A stretch of DNA of 64,000 bases from Caldilineaceae bacterium (lineage in GTDB: Bacteria; Chloroflexota; Anaerolineae; Caldilineales; Caldilineaceae), in the NCBI GenBank assembly GCA_022821545.1, contig JAJEDJ010000050.1:91971-155970 (forward strand). The letters are read 5' to 3'. Below, one piece after another: positions 27,572-37,109 of this stretch. The notes under the pieces are model-generated. The model was not told the origin of the DNA and did not search any database. It saw nothing but the letters and a program-made list of their open reading frames with translations. The translations under genes were made by a program, and so were the position numbers. The first letter of the stretch is position 1, and each line of letters starts with the position of its first letter.

Positions 27572-29291
27572 GAGAATCAGGGACCGGTGCGTCCGCCTGG
27601 CTGCCTGCCGGTTCTTTGGGGATCGCCAGCGTGAAGGTTGCGCCGTCTCCGCTTTCCACGCCTACTTTGCCGCTGTGCGCTTCCACTGCGCTCTTGACTA
27701 TCGCAAGACCCAGTCCGGCTCCTGGAACCCGTTCGCTCAATTCACCGCGATAGAAGCGCTCGAAGATCAGTTCCCGGTCTGCCTGCTGTATTCCCGGCCC
27801 CGTGTCGGCAACTGACAGCAGGATCGCATCTTCATCTTCGGTTGCGGCAAGTTCTACGGCGCCGCCGGGCGGCGTGAATTTGAGCGCGTTGTCCAGCAGA
27901 TTCGCCAGTGCCATCCCCAGGCTCGCCCTGTCACAACAGATCCTGTCGAGGCCGTCCTCCATGGACAGGCGCAGTGCGATCTGCTTCGCCGCGGCCGTCG
28001 ACCGAAACGGGGCCAGCGCTTCTTCCAGCAGCCCCTCGAGGTCGTGGCGTGAGATATCCAGGGCCGCCACCCCGCCTTCAAGACGCGACAGGTCCAGCAG
28101 GTGTCCGGTAATCCACTGCAGCCGCTCCAGCTGCCGCTGGCTTTCACCAAGGAACTCGGCGCGCGTTTCCGGTTTGCCTCCGGCCTGACCCTGCAGGATC
28201 TCGATGAACTGGCGCAGTGCTGTCAGCGGGGTACGCAGTTCGTGTGAGGCGTCGGCAATGAAACGGCGCAGCGCATCGCGTTCCGCGGCCAGGTCCGCGA
28301 AAGTGGCTTGAAGCCTTGCTGCCATGCGGTTGAAGCGTCGCGAGAGGTCGCCGATCTCTCCAACCGATTCCGGAGCCCGCACGGCCAGGTCCCCCTCCTC
28401 CATCTGCTGCGTGGCGCTTGCCAGTGCCATCAAGGGGGCTGTGAGCGTCCGGCTCATCAGAAATCCCAGCAGCACGGCCACGAGGATGGCGCCCAGCCCT
28501 GCCACCATCAGGGATCGACGGATTGCGAGCAGCGGCTCAGCAAAAAAAGGGTACCTGTTTGTCATCTGCACGTAGCCAACGACCTGGTCGTCCTGGTGGA
28601 CCGGAACAGTGACTTGAGGCCCTTCCGAAGGGGGAGGAACTGCCTCTGGCGCATAGCCGAAAACGATCCGCCAGATTCGGGGCGACGTCCGGTTATCGGG
28701 TGTTCCGGCGCCACTCTGCGCCGCGTCCGTGTCGTCGGCGGAAGCGCCTGCAGGATCAACGATGACTAACCTGTCGCCCATAAAGCCAGGCCGCCTCTCG
28801 AGGGACAGTGCGGCCCCCTCTTCAATCAGAGGGTCGCTCTCATCGACGTCCATTGCGACCATCCCCCGCGGGTGACCTGGGCCTGAAACGACGATCACAG
28901 GGCTGATCAGCCCCTTCTGCCAGTCCTCTTTGCCGCTGCGGGATAGTTCACTGAGCAGGCGCATTACTGCCTGGCTCGAATCCAGTGGCGTCAGGCGCAT
29001 TTGGGAATAGGCGACCGGCCGCCTGTCCCTGTCGAGAATTCTCAGTTCGGTGTTGGTGAGAAAACCGGACGTTATCGCCAGTTGTTGCAGACGGGGGCCC
29101 TGGTTTGGCCGTGCCAGGAGTGGCCGCGCCATGCGGGCTACCGCCTCGGCATTGAGAATTAGCGTCTCATATTCACGGGCGGCCATGTACCTGGTGAGGA
29201 GACTGAGGGCAACGACCCCAATCAACAGGATCGTCAGCAGAGTCAAAGCGGTATAGCTGATAATCAGACGCCAGCGAATCGAGTGCAACAT
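27564..29291 (-). CDS. Membrane sensor histidine kinase (HAMP-HisKA-HATPase)
   Basis: A 575-residue sensor kinase. Membrane helices at about 8-33 and 259-281 flank a ~225-residue extracellular sensor region of CHASE/PAS-like character that I cannot name. A HAMP domain (282-335) leads to the phosphoacceptor His350 in ADASHELRTPL. The ATPase domain shows N box LLDNALKF (Asn468), G1 DTGPG (Asp496) and G2 GAGLGLAI (about 524-531). It is the last of three minus-strand genes after an OmpR-type regulator and an exported PDZ protein; the regulator is its likely partner. A 207-base gap with a strong hairpin separates it from the PDZ gene. Confidence 0.92.
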   Translation of the reverse strand: MLHSIRWRLIISYTALTLLTILLIGVVALSLLTRYMAAREYETLILNAEAVARMARPLLARPNQGPRLQQLAITSGFLTNTELRILDRDRRPVAYSQMRLTPLDSSQAVMRLLSELSRSGKEDWQKGLISPVIVVSGPGHPRGMVAMDVDESDPLIEEGAALSLERRPGFMGDRLVIVDPAGASADDTDAAQSGAGTPDNRTSPRIWRIVFGYAPEAVPPPSEGPQVTVPVHQDDQVVGYVQMTNRYPFFAEPLLAIRRSLMVAGLGAILVAVLLGFLMSRTLTAPLMALASATQQMEEGDLAVRAPESVGEIGDLSRRFNRMAARLQATFADLAAERDALRRFIADASHELRTPLTALRQFIEILQGQAGGKPETRAEFLGESQRQLERLQWITGHLLDLSRLEGGVAALDISRHDLEGLLEEALAPFRSTAAAKQIALRLSMEDGLDRICCDRASLGMALANLLDNALKFTPPGGAVELAATEDEDAILLSVADTGPGIQQADRELIFERFYRGELSERVPGAGLGLAIVKSAVEAHSGKVGVESGDGATFTLAIPKEPAGSQADAPVPDSLK

Positions 29292-29371
29292 TCGCGTCCC
29301 TCTACGCCTTCAAAGGACGCGCCGTGAACTCTCGACGCCTCCTTTGCGGCAATGGTGCGGCTTGAGGATGC

Positions 29372-29407
29372 CCACTCTGCGGTCAACCGCTCGACCGCAG
29401 AGTGGGG
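29372..29407. terminator. Perfect 14-bp stem-loop after the PDZ protein gene
   Basis: Bases 29372-29385 pair perfectly with 29394-29407 around an 8-base loop (AACCGCTC). It lies between the stop of the PDZ protein gene and the histidine kinase start on the minus strand. No U-run follows on either strand, so it may be an RNA-processing or attenuation hairpin rather than a classical terminator. Confidence 0.6.
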
Positions 29408-29498
29408 TGAGTTATGGCTGCGCCGGCCTCCGGGGCGGTAGCACGCCCTTGTGCTGTCCCGTCTCGCCGGCGCTGGCCGCAATCGGGTTGGCAGTGGT

Positions 29499-30785
29499 CT
29501 AGGAGCTGCTCTGCGACTCCTGGGCGCTCTGCTGCTCTTCGCCGCTCTGCTGCTCTTCGCCGCTCTGTTGCTCTTTGTAAGTCTCGTCCTCCATCTCCTT
29601 CATCTGCATACGGAGGGATTCCAGCGGCATGATGGCGACACCCAGGTAGGCTTTGTCGTCGTCGTCGGGGTGTGCCCCAAGGGTCACTGTTGCCGCAACT
29701 GTTTCACCGTCGCGATTCACTGTGATGCTCACCTCGTCGCCTGGGCTGTAACTTGCCAGGGCTTCCACCAAATCCCCCATGTTGGAGATTTCGGTTTCGC
29801 CAACTGCGGTGATTGCATCGCCTCTCTGGAGTTCGGCAGCGGCTGCCGGCCCTTCCTCCTGCACGCCCATCACCAGGGCGCCGTCAGGCACGTCTCCCAA
29901 GAAGAAGCGTCCGCCCTGCGGGAACGCGAAGCCAAAACGGTTGCCGCGTTGCTGGCGGCCATTGTGATCAGTGCCGTGCGCGTGGGGCCGGAACTGCTCC
30001 GCCGGCGCAATGCGAACGCCGAAGAACGCCTTTTCTCCGTCATCGGGATGTGAGCCGAGGGTCACGTTCAGCTCAACCGTCTCGCCGTCCCGATCAACCG
30101 TCAACGCGACGTCGTCTCCGGGGCTGAGAGCGGCGGCAGCGCCGGCCAGGTCGCCCATTCCCATAATCTCGGTCTCGCCCACGGAAGTAATTGTGTCGCC
30201 GGCCATCAGTCCTGCCGTCGCGGCCGGGCTCTCTTCCAATACCTCCATTACGACAGCGCCCTCACCAACATCTTTGGGGCTTCCGTCCATGCCCTTGAAC
30301 TGCTCCATCGAGGGCATACGACCGAAGCTGCGCATTGCAGCGAATCGCCCGCGCCGGGTCTTCATCCCGCGGATACCCGGCCCATCCGGCGCCACGCCAA
30401 GCAGCGGGTAACCGTCGACGTCGGCCAGGGTGGCGGTCAGCGTAAGCGCCTCGTCCCCGCGCTTGACCGTAAGTTCCAGAATGTCGCCCGGGTCCTGCAT
30501 CAGGATAACGTGCTTCAGCTCGGCTGCCGTATTGACCATGTCACCGTCGATTGCCAGCAGGATGTCGCCGCGCATCAGGCCGGCCTCGGAAGCCGGCGTC
30601 TCCTCTCCAACGGCTACGATCAGAACGCCGGGCTCCGGTTTGACGCGTTCTGTCATTGACTGAGCCGATGCGGTCCCTCCAAAGGCCAGTAGTCCAAGCA
30701 GGGCCGCCGAGATCACGAGCCAAAACCTTCGATTGGCCGCTCTTTGCCATGTCCGCTCCCTGGTCGTTAGTCTGGGTTGTCTCAT
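29499..30785 (-). CDS. Exported protein with three PDZ domains, no protease domain
   Basis: A 428-residue secreted or periplasm-like protein. A signal peptide (hydrophobic 21-38, TASAQS cleavage site near 41) is followed by three PDZ repeats: about 52-125 (ASEAGLMRGDILLAIDGD), 175-250 (AATAGLMAGDTITSVGE) and 295-375 (AAAAELQRGDAITAVGE). PDZ2 and PDZ3 are close repeats, both ending in VTLG(S/A)HPDD. Unlike HtrA/DegP there is no serine-protease domain. The tail is a Glu/Gln/Ser repeat made by an 18-bp tandem repeat. Lying between regulator and kinase genes, it may bind exposed peptide ends and modulate the sensor; this is inference. Confidence 0.85.
   Translation of the reverse strand: MRQPRLTTRERTWQRAANRRFWLVISAALLGLLAFGGTASAQSMTERVKPEPGVLIVAVGEETPASEAGLMRGDILLAIDGDMVNTAAELKHVILMQDPGDILELTVKRGDEALTLTATLADVDGYPLLGVAPDGPGIRGMKTRRGRFAAMRSFGRMPSMEQFKGMDGSPKDVGEGAVVMEVLEESPAATAGLMAGDTITSVGETEIMGMGDLAGAAAALSPGDDVALTVDRDGETVELNVTLGSHPDDGEKAFFGVRIAPAEQFRPHAHGTDHNGRQQRGNRFGFAFPQGGRFFLGDVPDGALVMGVQEEGPAAAAELQRGDAITAVGETEISNMGDLVEALASYSPGDEVSITVNRDGETVAATVTLGAHPDDDDKAYLGVAIMPLESLRMQMKEMEDETYKEQQSGEEQQSGEEQQSAQESQSSS
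29527..29562 (-). repeat. 18-bp tandem repeat coding the C-terminal tail
   Basis: Two identical 18-bp units at 29527-29544 and 29545-29562 with a partly degenerate third to about 29577. On the minus strand they encode the repeated hexapeptide GEEQQS of the PDZ protein tail. Confidence 0.9.
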
Positions 30786-30881
30786 CTCTGGTTCCTTTCA
30801 ATGTGCTTTGCATCGCGAGTCCATCACTGACTACGCTCTCAGTGTAGTGGATGGAATTGAAAGGACGGTTGCCTTTGGATT

Positions 30882-30906
30882 AAGTTTTCACAACAAATGA
30901 AAACTT
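30882..30906. repeat. AT-rich inverted repeat between regulator and PDZ genes
   Basis: AAGTTTTCA (30882-30890) and TGAAAACTT (30898-30906) form a 9-bp inverted repeat with a 7-base spacer, in the 148-base gap downstream of the response regulator and upstream of the PDZ gene. It could be an operator for the regulator or a weak hairpin; the sequence alone does not decide. Confidence 0.5.
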
Positions 30907-30933
30907 TGCCCAGGCATGATTTCCCCGCGGATG

Positions 30934-31635
30934 TCAGCCCTGGAACTTGTAACCAAACCCGCGTACGGTCACAAGTCTTGCGGGATTGGCCGCATCGCGT
31001 TCAATCTTCTGGCGCAGATGACGGATATGAACGTCCACGGTACGGTCGCTGTTGACGTCGCTTTCGTAGCCCCACACGGCCTCCACAAGACCGCTGCGGC
31101 TGACCGGCACATTGGGCCTGGCCGACAGGTAGCGGAGCAGCCGGAATTCGGTAGGCGTAAGTTCGACGGCTTCCCCGTCCAGCCGTACTTCCAACCGCGT
31201 CACATCGATTTCGAGACCCTCAAAGCGTTGAACCTGCTCTGACGACGGAGCCGCCAGGTCACCGTAGGCCCGGCGCAACAGGGCCCGGATCCGGGATATC
31301 AGCTCTCGCAGCCCATAGGGCTTGACCATGTAATCGTCTGCTCCCAGCTCCAGGCCGAGCACTTTGTCGAGTTCCTCATCCCTCGCAGTCAACATCAGGA
31401 TAGGTTGGCGGTGGTTTTGGGAACGGAGCGCACGGCAGACGTCATAGCCGCTCATATCCGGCAGGCGCAGGTCCAGCGTAATCAGATCGGGCTGTTGCCT
31501 TCCCGTAATCTCAATGGCCTGCGCCCCCGTCTTGGCCCAGTAGACATCAAACCCTTCCTCCTTCAGGGCGTACTCCAACCCCCTGGCAACGGCCGGTTCG
31601 TCCTCCACAATCAATACCCGTTCCCGTTTCATCAT
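30934..31635 (-). CDS. OmpR/PhoB-family response regulator
   Basis: A 233-residue two-domain regulator. The receiver has acidic pocket EDE (11-13), phosphoacceptor Asp55 in TLDLRLPD, Thr in MLTARDE and Lys105 in YMVKPYG. The winged-helix effector has LTPTEFRLLRYLS, DRTVDVHIRHLRQKIE and VRGFGYKF, the PhoB-type DNA-binding signature. AGGAG precedes the two adjacent ATGs. It is the first gene of a minus-strand group with the PDZ protein and sensor kinase, so it probably controls envelope-related genes in answer to that kinase. Confidence 0.95.
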   Translation of the reverse strand: MMKRERVLIVEDEPAVARGLEYALKEEGFDVYWAKTGAQAIEITGRQQPDLITLDLRLPDMSGYDVCRALRSQNHRQPILMLTARDEELDKVLGLELGADDYMVKPYGLRELISRIRALLRRAYGDLAAPSSEQVQRFEGLEIDVTRLEVRLDGEAVELTPTEFRLLRYLSARPNVPVSRSGLVEAVWGYESDVNSDRTVDVHIRHLRQKIERDAANPARLVTVRGFGYKFQG

Positions 31636-31940
31636 CCGATCTCCTGGGCTTGCCGGTGTTTCTGTCTACTGCTTCCACACCCTGTTTCGCAAAAATGGCG
31701 CGCTTTCATTGGACTGGAATTTTGGGCTCCTGCCCGCTGTCGGTGTACAATGAGCCGCTGTAGTATACCTATCAAATGCAGGCTTTGCTACAAGGGAAGT
31801 GGACGGTTCGCCCCCAACGCGCGCGCAGACCGTCACGGTTCGCAGCAGTTCAGGCCCCCGACCTTCGTGACCTTTTTCAAATGGACCGGCCGGCCGAACT
31901 ACCTTGAGCAGCCGCCGAAGTTGAGAAGGAAAAGTAAGCA
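31636..31940. promoter_or_regulatory. 305-base divergent region between response regulator and rplI
   Basis: This gap must hold promoters for both directions. On the plus strand a TACAAT at 31746-31751 has only a weak -35 (TTGGGC at 31722-31727, 18-base spacing). I see no RNA gene, no clear operator and no terminator in it. Confidence 0.4.
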
Positions 31941-32516
31941 ATGGCTCGCATGAAAATCTTGTTGACGGAGGATGTTCCCTCCCTGGGTCTTGCCGGTGAA
32001 GTCCACACTGTGGCCAGAGGCTATGCCCGTAACTACCTTATCCCGCGCAGGGAAGCAATCATTGCGACCAGGGGCGCCTTGAAACAGGCCGAGGATATCC
32101 GTCAGGCTGCCGTACGGAAGCGGGCGCAAGAGCGGTCGAACGCCGATGCCCAGGCAGAGGTGCTGAACGGCCAGCAGCTGCTCTTTAACGTCAGGGCGGG
32201 TGAAAACGACCGCCTTTACGGTTCGATTACCACTTCGGACATCGCAGAAAGTCTTGAAGAAACGGTCGAATTCGAAGTGGACAGAAGGCGAATCGTCTTG
32301 AACCAGCCAATTCGGGAGCTGGGCCTTTATGACGTGACGATGCGGCTGATGACTGAAGTAGAGGCTACATTTGCGGTTGCGGTTGTGCGGGAGGGCGAAG
32401 GTTGGGCCGACGCCGAACAGAGGGAACGGGACCGGGAAGCCGCTGCCCAGGCGGAGGCCGAAGAGGAGGCAGTCGCCGAGCTGGTGGATGATGCCTCCGC
32501 GGCTGAAGAAGAATAG
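31941..32516 (+). CDS. rplI: Large ribosomal subunit protein bL9
   Basis: A 191-residue L9. The N-terminal 23S rRNA-binding domain shows the family signature [20 protein letters not shown], followed by the long connecting helix and the C-terminal domain ([26 protein letters not shown]). About 40 extra residues form a Glu/Ala-rich acidic tail ([14 protein letters not shown]) not present in the usual ~150-residue protein. The customary neighbours rpsF, ssb, rpsR and dnaB are absent; gyrA lies downstream behind a strong terminator. Confidence 0.95.
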   Translation: MARMKILLTEDVPSLGLAGEVHTVARGYARNYLIPRREAIIATRGALKQAEDIRQAAVRKRAQERSNADAQAEVLNGQQLLFNVRAGENDRLYGSITTSDIAESLEETVEFEVDRRRIVLNQPIRELGLYDVTMRLMTEVEATFAVAVVREGEGWADAEQRERDREAAAQAEAEEEAVAELVDDASAAEEE

Positions 32517-32575
32517 GGCCCGGAGACAGCCTGACCTGAACGGTCTCTCCTCGACAGAGAGTTCAGCATAATTGG

Positions 32576-32610
32576 CGGACAGGGCGTACGCCCTGTCCGT
32601 TTTTCTTTTC
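32576..32610 (+). terminator. Intrinsic terminator of rplI
   Basis: A perfect 24-bp palindrome at 32576-32599 (10-bp stem with GTAC at the turn) is followed directly by TTTTTCTTTTC. This is a textbook rho-independent terminator 60 bases after the rplI stop. Confidence 0.93.
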
Positions 32611-32742
32611 GTCGGGGCTGGGGACCGAGTCCCCAACACGCAGCCCCGCCTCCCCCTCTCTCTCCTCACTACTCCCTCCTTGCCCCTCGCCTTTTCCAGC
32701 CAATTCAGATGCGATAGTTCCGCCACACCAAGCCTGTTTCAC

Positions 32743-32771
32743 TAGCCAGATTCGGGCATATCGGGTATAAT
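32743..32771 (+). promoter_or_regulatory. Candidate gyrA promoter
   Basis: A perfect TATAAT at 32766-32771 has TAGCCA at 32743-32748 (4/6 match to TTGACA) with a 17-base spacer. The gyrA ATG lies about 105 bases beyond the expected start of transcription. Confidence 0.5.
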
Positions 32772-32881
32772 AAATGATGGCGAAGTGACCGGATTTCGAC
32801 CCGAAACGCAGGACAGAAACCTCCCCTTCGATCGACTGCGGAGGCCGCGAGAATAGACGAAATAGTGGCGGGAGAACGTGA

Positions 32882-35515
32882 ATGAGTGAAGAGCCAAACG
32901 GCATGGACGGCGCAGCCCCTGGGGACAATGGAATGAGCGGCTTGCCGCAAGACCCTGCCGCCCTGAACGGGACAAATGGCAATGGCATGTTTGCCCAGAG
33001 CGTCGAGGAAGTCTCTATCGAAGACGAGATGCGCACCGCTTTTCTGGACTATGCGGTCAGCGTAATCGTCGCGCGGGCTCTGCCCGACGCCCGCGACGGA
33101 CTGAAACCGGTTCACCGGCGCATCCTGTATGCCATGCACGACATGGGGTTGCGCGCCAACTCCTCCTATAAGAAGTCGGCCCGCATCGTCGGAGAGGTGC
33201 TGGGCAAGTATCATCCCCATAACGACCAGGCCGTCTACGATGCCCTGGCGCGTATGGCGCAGGAGTTCAGCCTGCGCTACCCCCTGGTGGACGGCCAGGG
33301 GAACTTCGGCTCCGTGGACGGCGACAGCCCGGCCGCGATGCGGTACACCGAGGCCCGGCTCGCGCAGCTGACCGAAATGCTGCTCCAGGACATCGAAATG
33401 GATACGGTCGACTGGGGACCGAATTTCGACGACAGCCTGGAGGAGCCCCTGGTTCTGCCTGGAAAACTGCCCAACATGCTGGTCAACGGCTCCAGCGGCA
33501 TCGCCGTGGGCATGGCGACAAACATCCCTCCTCATAACCTGAATGAGATTTGCGACGCCGTTGCCTTTGTCATCGACAACTGGGAGCGGCGGGAACAGAT
33601 CGGCCTGGAAGAGTTGATGGAGTTGGTGAAGGGGCCGGACTTCCCAACCGGCGGCGAGATTCTGGGGACGGAAGGGATTCGTCACGCCTTCGCCACCGGC
33701 CGCGGCCGCGTACTCGTGCGCGCCCGGACGCAGATTGAGGAGACGGACAGCGGCCGCTTCCGCATCATCGTCACGGAGATCCCTTACCAGATAAACAAGA
33801 CGACACTGATTGAGCGCATCGCCGAGCTGGCCCGCTCCGGTCGTCTGGACAGCATTAGCGATCTGCGCGACGAGAGCGACCGCCGCGGCATGCGCATCGT
33901 CATTGAGCTGAAACGCGGCGCGTCGCCCAAAAAGGAGCAGAACCGCCTCTTCAAGTTCACGCCGCTGCAGTCCACCTTCAGCGTGAATGCCCTCTCCCTG
34001 CTGAACGGCAGGCCGGTGACGCTGGGACTGCGGCGGGCACTCCTCATCTACATCGACCACCGCTTTGAGGTGATCACGCGCCGTACCGAGTTTGATCTGA
34101 CCAAGCAGCGCGAGCGCGCCCACGTCCTCGAAGGGCTGCGTATCGCCCTCCAGTTCCTCGACGAAGTTATCCAAACGATTCGCAATGCGGCCAGCGCCGA
34201 AGAGGCGCGCACACGCCTGGTGGAAAGATTCACCCTGAGCCTTGTGCAGGCGCAGGCCATCCTCGACCTGCAGTTGAGGCGGCTGGCTGCCCTGGAGCGG
34301 CAGAAAATTGAAGATGAGTACCGGGAGGTCATGGAGCGCATCGCCTACCTGGAAGACCTCCTGGCCAATCCGCCGAAAATTCGAGGCCTGATTCGCGACG
34401 ATATCGTCGAAATGAAGGAGAAATACGGCGATGAACGGCGCACGGGGATCATACATCACGTCAGCGGCGACTTCAGCGATGAGGACCTGATCCCGCAGGA
34501 GAACGTGTTGATCAGCTTCAGCGCCAACTCCTACATCAAGCGCATGGAGGCCGACAGCTTCCGCGCGCAGGGTCGCGGGGGACGCGGCGTAATCGGGATG
34601 ACAACGCGAGGCGAGGACGTCGTTATGGACCTGCGCTTCGCCCGAACCCTGGACCACATTCTCTTCTTTACGAACAAGGGAAGGGTCTACAGTAGCCGCG
34701 TCTACGAGCTGCCGGAGGGAAGCCGCACCTCCAAGGGAGCTCACATTGCCAATATCCTGACTCTCCAACCCGATGAACAGGTCACGACGATGTTGACCCT
34801 CGGCGACTTTGAGCAGGCCTCCTATATCACCCTTCTCACCCGTAAGGCGCGCATCAAACGGGTAAAGGCCTCTGTTCTTGCCAACGTACGTACGTCCGGC
34901 GTCATCGCAATGAACCTGGATCAGGACGACTCCCTGGAATGGGCTCAGCTGACCAACGGCAACCAGGAATTCATTATAGTCTCTCGCGGCGGCAAGGCGC
35001 TGCGGATGCGCGAGGACCAGGTTCGGGCCATGGGCCGCACGGCGGCCGGTGTCTGGGCGATGCGTCTGCGTGGCGACGACCTGGTCACGGGCTTCGACGT
35101 CGTGCGGCCGGGAGCGGACCTGTTCGTTTTGCACGAACGGGGATGTGGGAAGCGCGTGTCACTTGAAGAATACGCCACGAAGGGCCGTTACATTCAGGGC
35201 GTCTGGACGACAGATCGGTCCAAGTTAAGTGAAGTCGGCCCTATTATTGCGGCGCGGGTCGTCAACGTGGAGGATCAGATAACCGCAATCACCGGCAACG
35301 GCATCGTGTTGCGAACCGCCGTCTCGGGTATCAGCCACATGGGGCGCCCTGCGATGGGTGTGCGCATCGTTAATCTCGACGAAGGGGATACTGTGGCGGC
35401 TCTGGCCATACTCAGACACGAAGACCTGGTTCGCAAGGTTGAGGGCACTGAAACGGATGGAGACGGAACCGCCGAGGCCGCAGCCGGTTCCCCGACCGTT
35501 GCAGTAGCCGATTAA
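32882..35515 (+). CDS. gyrA: DNA gyrase subunit A
   Basis: An 877-residue type IIA topoisomerase subunit that cuts and rejoins DNA to introduce negative supercoils with GyrB. The first 40 residues are a Gly/Asn-rich extension; the core starts at [19 protein letters not shown]. Active-site Tyr155 lies in [10 protein letters not shown]. The GyrA box QGRGGRG (near residue 562) in the wrapping C-terminal domain separates it from ParC. In the quinolone-resistance region the sequence is [12 protein letters not shown]: Asn114 and Gln116 stand where E. coli has Gly81 and Ser83, while Asp121 (Asp87) is kept. It is followed closely by an AlbA_2/RecG-like gene. Confidence 0.97.
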   Translation: MSEEPNGMDGAAPGDNGMSGLPQDPAALNGTNGNGMFAQSVEEVSIEDEMRTAFLDYAVSVIVARALPDARDGLKPVHRRILYAMHDMGLRANSSYKKSARIVGEVLGKYHPHNDQAVYDALARMAQEFSLRYPLVDGQGNFGSVDGDSPAAMRYTEARLAQLTEMLLQDIEMDTVDWGPNFDDSLEEPLVLPGKLPNMLVNGSSGIAVGMATNIPPHNLNEICDAVAFVIDNWERREQIGLEELMELVKGPDFPTGGEILGTEGIRHAFATGRGRVLVRARTQIEETDSGRFRIIVTEIPYQINKTTLIERIAELARSGRLDSISDLRDESDRRGMRIVIELKRGASPKKEQNRLFKFTPLQSTFSVNALSLLNGRPVTLGLRRALLIYIDHRFEVITRRTEFDLTKQRERAHVLEGLRIALQFLDEVIQTIRNAASAEEARTRLVERFTLSLVQAQAILDLQLRRLAALERQKIEDEYREVMERIAYLEDLLANPPKIRGLIRDDIVEMKEKYGDERRTGIIHHVSGDFSDEDLIPQENVLISFSANSYIKRMEADSFRAQGRGGRGVIGMTTRGEDVVMDLRFARTLDHILFFTNKGRVYSSRVYELPEGSRTSKGAHIANILTLQPDEQVTTMLTLGDFEQASYITLLTRKARIKRVKASVLANVRTSGVIAMNLDQDDSLEWAQLTNGNQEFIIVSRGGKALRMREDQVRAMGRTAAGVWAMRLRGDDLVTGFDVVRPGADLFVLHERGCGKRVSLEEYATKGRYIQGVWTTDRSKLSEVGPIIAARVVNVEDQITAITGNGIVLRTAVSGISHMGRPAMGVRIVNLDEGDTVAALAILRHEDLVRKVEGTETDGDGTAEAAAGSPTVAVAD

Positions 35516-35533
35516 GCAGGGGAGATGCCGCAA

Positions 35534-36973
35534 ATGTCCGACCTTCGTTCGCTGCTGGACAGCGAACCCGGGCCGCGCCTCGCATTTTTGCCCAGCCCCA
35601 ACCCAGACTCTCTCGCAGAGACGCTCGTCGCCTTCGCCAATGGCGAAGGCGGTTCGGTCGTATTGGGAATTGATCCGTATATCGGCCAGGCCGATCGATT
35701 GGTGGGTGACGAAGCGGAAGGCGTTTTGCGATCGGCGCTGGCGCTGTGCCGTCCGCCAATGCGCACCGAGTGGCAGCAGGAGGAGACGCAGAATGGTGCC
35801 GTGATCATGCTGCGGGTAGATCGCAGCAGCGAACTGCACGTCCTTTCTGACGGTCGTGCGTTGGTGCGCCGCGGCAGTGAAAACCGTCCACTCAGCCCGT
35901 CGGAACTGGAGATGCTGGTCGGGAATCGAGCGATGGGGGAGTTTGAAACCGAGGAGGTCCCAGGCTCGACGCGAGAAGACTTGGACGAAGACGTAATCGA
36001 CGAGTATCTCGAAAAGAGACAGCAGCGCAATCCCCGCGGCACACTACTGCCCAAGAACAGACTGCTGCAGCAGATCGGCGCGATTGGCGCCGGCGGGACG
36101 CCCACAGTGAGCGGCATGCTCCTGTTTGGAAAAGAGCCCCAGCTGTTTCTTCCCCATGGGCGGGCGGTATTTGTAAAGTTTGACGATGGCCCGGCCGCTT
36201 TCAGAACCGAGGAGAGAGCAAGGCTCTCCCAGGCAACCGGCTCCGAGGCGTCTGTGTACCTGGAGAGCGACCCGCGTTCCTTCGGCTATGGACGCCGCGA
36301 AGAGATCACCGGGCCGCTGGCTCGAATTGTCGAACGCGGTTGGCGAGTCATCTGGGAAGAGATGGGCAAGAAGGCTGTCGTAAAGGGTTTACAGCGGGAA
36401 GATCAGACGGAATACCCCCCTTTTGCAGTCCGTGAAGCGCTTGTCAACGCAGTCTGCCACCGGGACTACCGCCTTCGCGGCAGCAGCGTTGAGATTCACA
36501 TGCGGCCGGACAGCCTTGAAATCATCAGTCCCGGCGGCCTGCCTGCCTACATAACCGTCGAGAACATCGTCGAGGAACATTACAGCCGCAACCCGCGTCT
36601 CGTCAACGGTCTTTACCAATGGGGCTATATCGAGGAGCTGGGTCTGGGCGTTGACCGTATGATTGAGGACATGCTGGCGGCCGGCCATCCGCCCCCGCTC
36701 TTCGATGCGAAGAGCCATCGCTTCTCAGTCACCTTGCAGAATCGCAAAGACCTGGAAAAGATTATCCCTGAGTGGGAACAGCACATGAACGAGCGCCAGC
36801 TCAAGGCAATGCAATTTGTGCAGTCCAACGGCAGCATAAGCAATGGCGATTACCGGCAGTTGTGTTCCCATGTGGGCGCCGAAACCTTGCGGCTGGACCT
36901 GGTTGACCTGGTGAACAAGAAGCTGCTCCTCAAAATTGGCGACAAACGAGGGACCCGTTACATTCTCAGATAG
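35534..36973 (+). CDS. AlbA_2 (Schlafen-type) ATP-binding putative regulator, RecG-like C-terminus
   Basis: A 479-residue protein of the 'ATP-binding/putative DNA-binding' family often annotated RecG-related. The N-terminal AlbA_2 domain shows ETLVAFANGEGGSVVLGID (about residues 29-47). The C-terminal ATPase-like domain has VREALVNAVCHRDY, SLEIISPGGLP, RNPRLVNGLYQWGYIEELGLGVDRM. A winged-helix-like tail (ERQLKAMQFVQSNGSISNGDYRQL) ends it. ATG 35534 is nine bases after GGGGAG (35519-35524), whereas ATG 35525 directly abuts it. It lies 18 bases after gyrA, so it is probably co-transcribed. Family members are thought to regulate transcription or stress responses; helicase activity is unlikely as helicase motifs are absent. 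Confidence 0.83.
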   Translation: MSDLRSLLDSEPGPRLAFLPSPNPDSLAETLVAFANGEGGSVVLGIDPYIGQADRLVGDEAEGVLRSALALCRPPMRTEWQQEETQNGAVIMLRVDRSSELHVLSDGRALVRRGSENRPLSPSELEMLVGNRAMGEFETEEVPGSTREDLDEDVIDEYLEKRQQRNPRGTLLPKNRLLQQIGAIGAGGTPTVSGMLLFGKEPQLFLPHGRAVFVKFDDGPAAFRTEERARLSQATGSEASVYLESDPRSFGYGRREEITGPLARIVERGWRVIWEEMGKKAVVKGLQREDQTEYPPFAVREALVNAVCHRDYRLRGSSVEIHMRPDSLEIISPGGLPAYITVENIVEEHYSRNPRLVNGLYQWGYIEELGLGVDRMIEDMLAAGHPPPLFDAKSHRFSVTLQNRKDLEKIIPEWEQHMNERQLKAMQFVQSNGSISNGDYRQLCSHVGAETLRLDLVDLVNKKLLLKIGDKRGTRYILR

Positions 36974-37056
36974 CGGCTCCATTTGGGATAGTTGGGTTAT
37001 TCATTTGGGATAAACGGGGTGGTTCGAGAGGATAAGCCGGGTATATCCTGGCTCGA

Positions 37057-37086
37057 TTGTCCGCCTTTCAAGTGGAGTGATATAAT
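37057..37086 (+). promoter_or_regulatory. Sigma-70-like promoter of lepB
   Basis: TTGTCC (37057-37062) and a perfect TATAAT (37081-37086) are 18 bases apart, 24 bases before the ATG at 37110. The leader would be short, about 15 bases. This supports separate transcription of the signal peptidase gene. Confidence 0.6.
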
Positions 37087-37109
37087 TTACATACGTTCCT
37101 GCCCCTGGG

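Larger units (their letters stand above)
32517..32881. other. 365-base gap between rplI and gyrA
   Basis: It contains the rplI terminator (32576-32610), a pyrimidine-rich tract at about 32645-32695 related in composition to those near 23.1 kb and 63.3 kb, and a gyrA promoter candidate. No gene is supported. Confidence 0.6.

Noticed and set aside
32705..35134. 809-codon minus-strand open frame opposite gyrA
   Set aside because: It is the antisense shadow of an unmistakable gyrase gene; long antisense frames are common in GC-rich DNA and this one shows no known motif.
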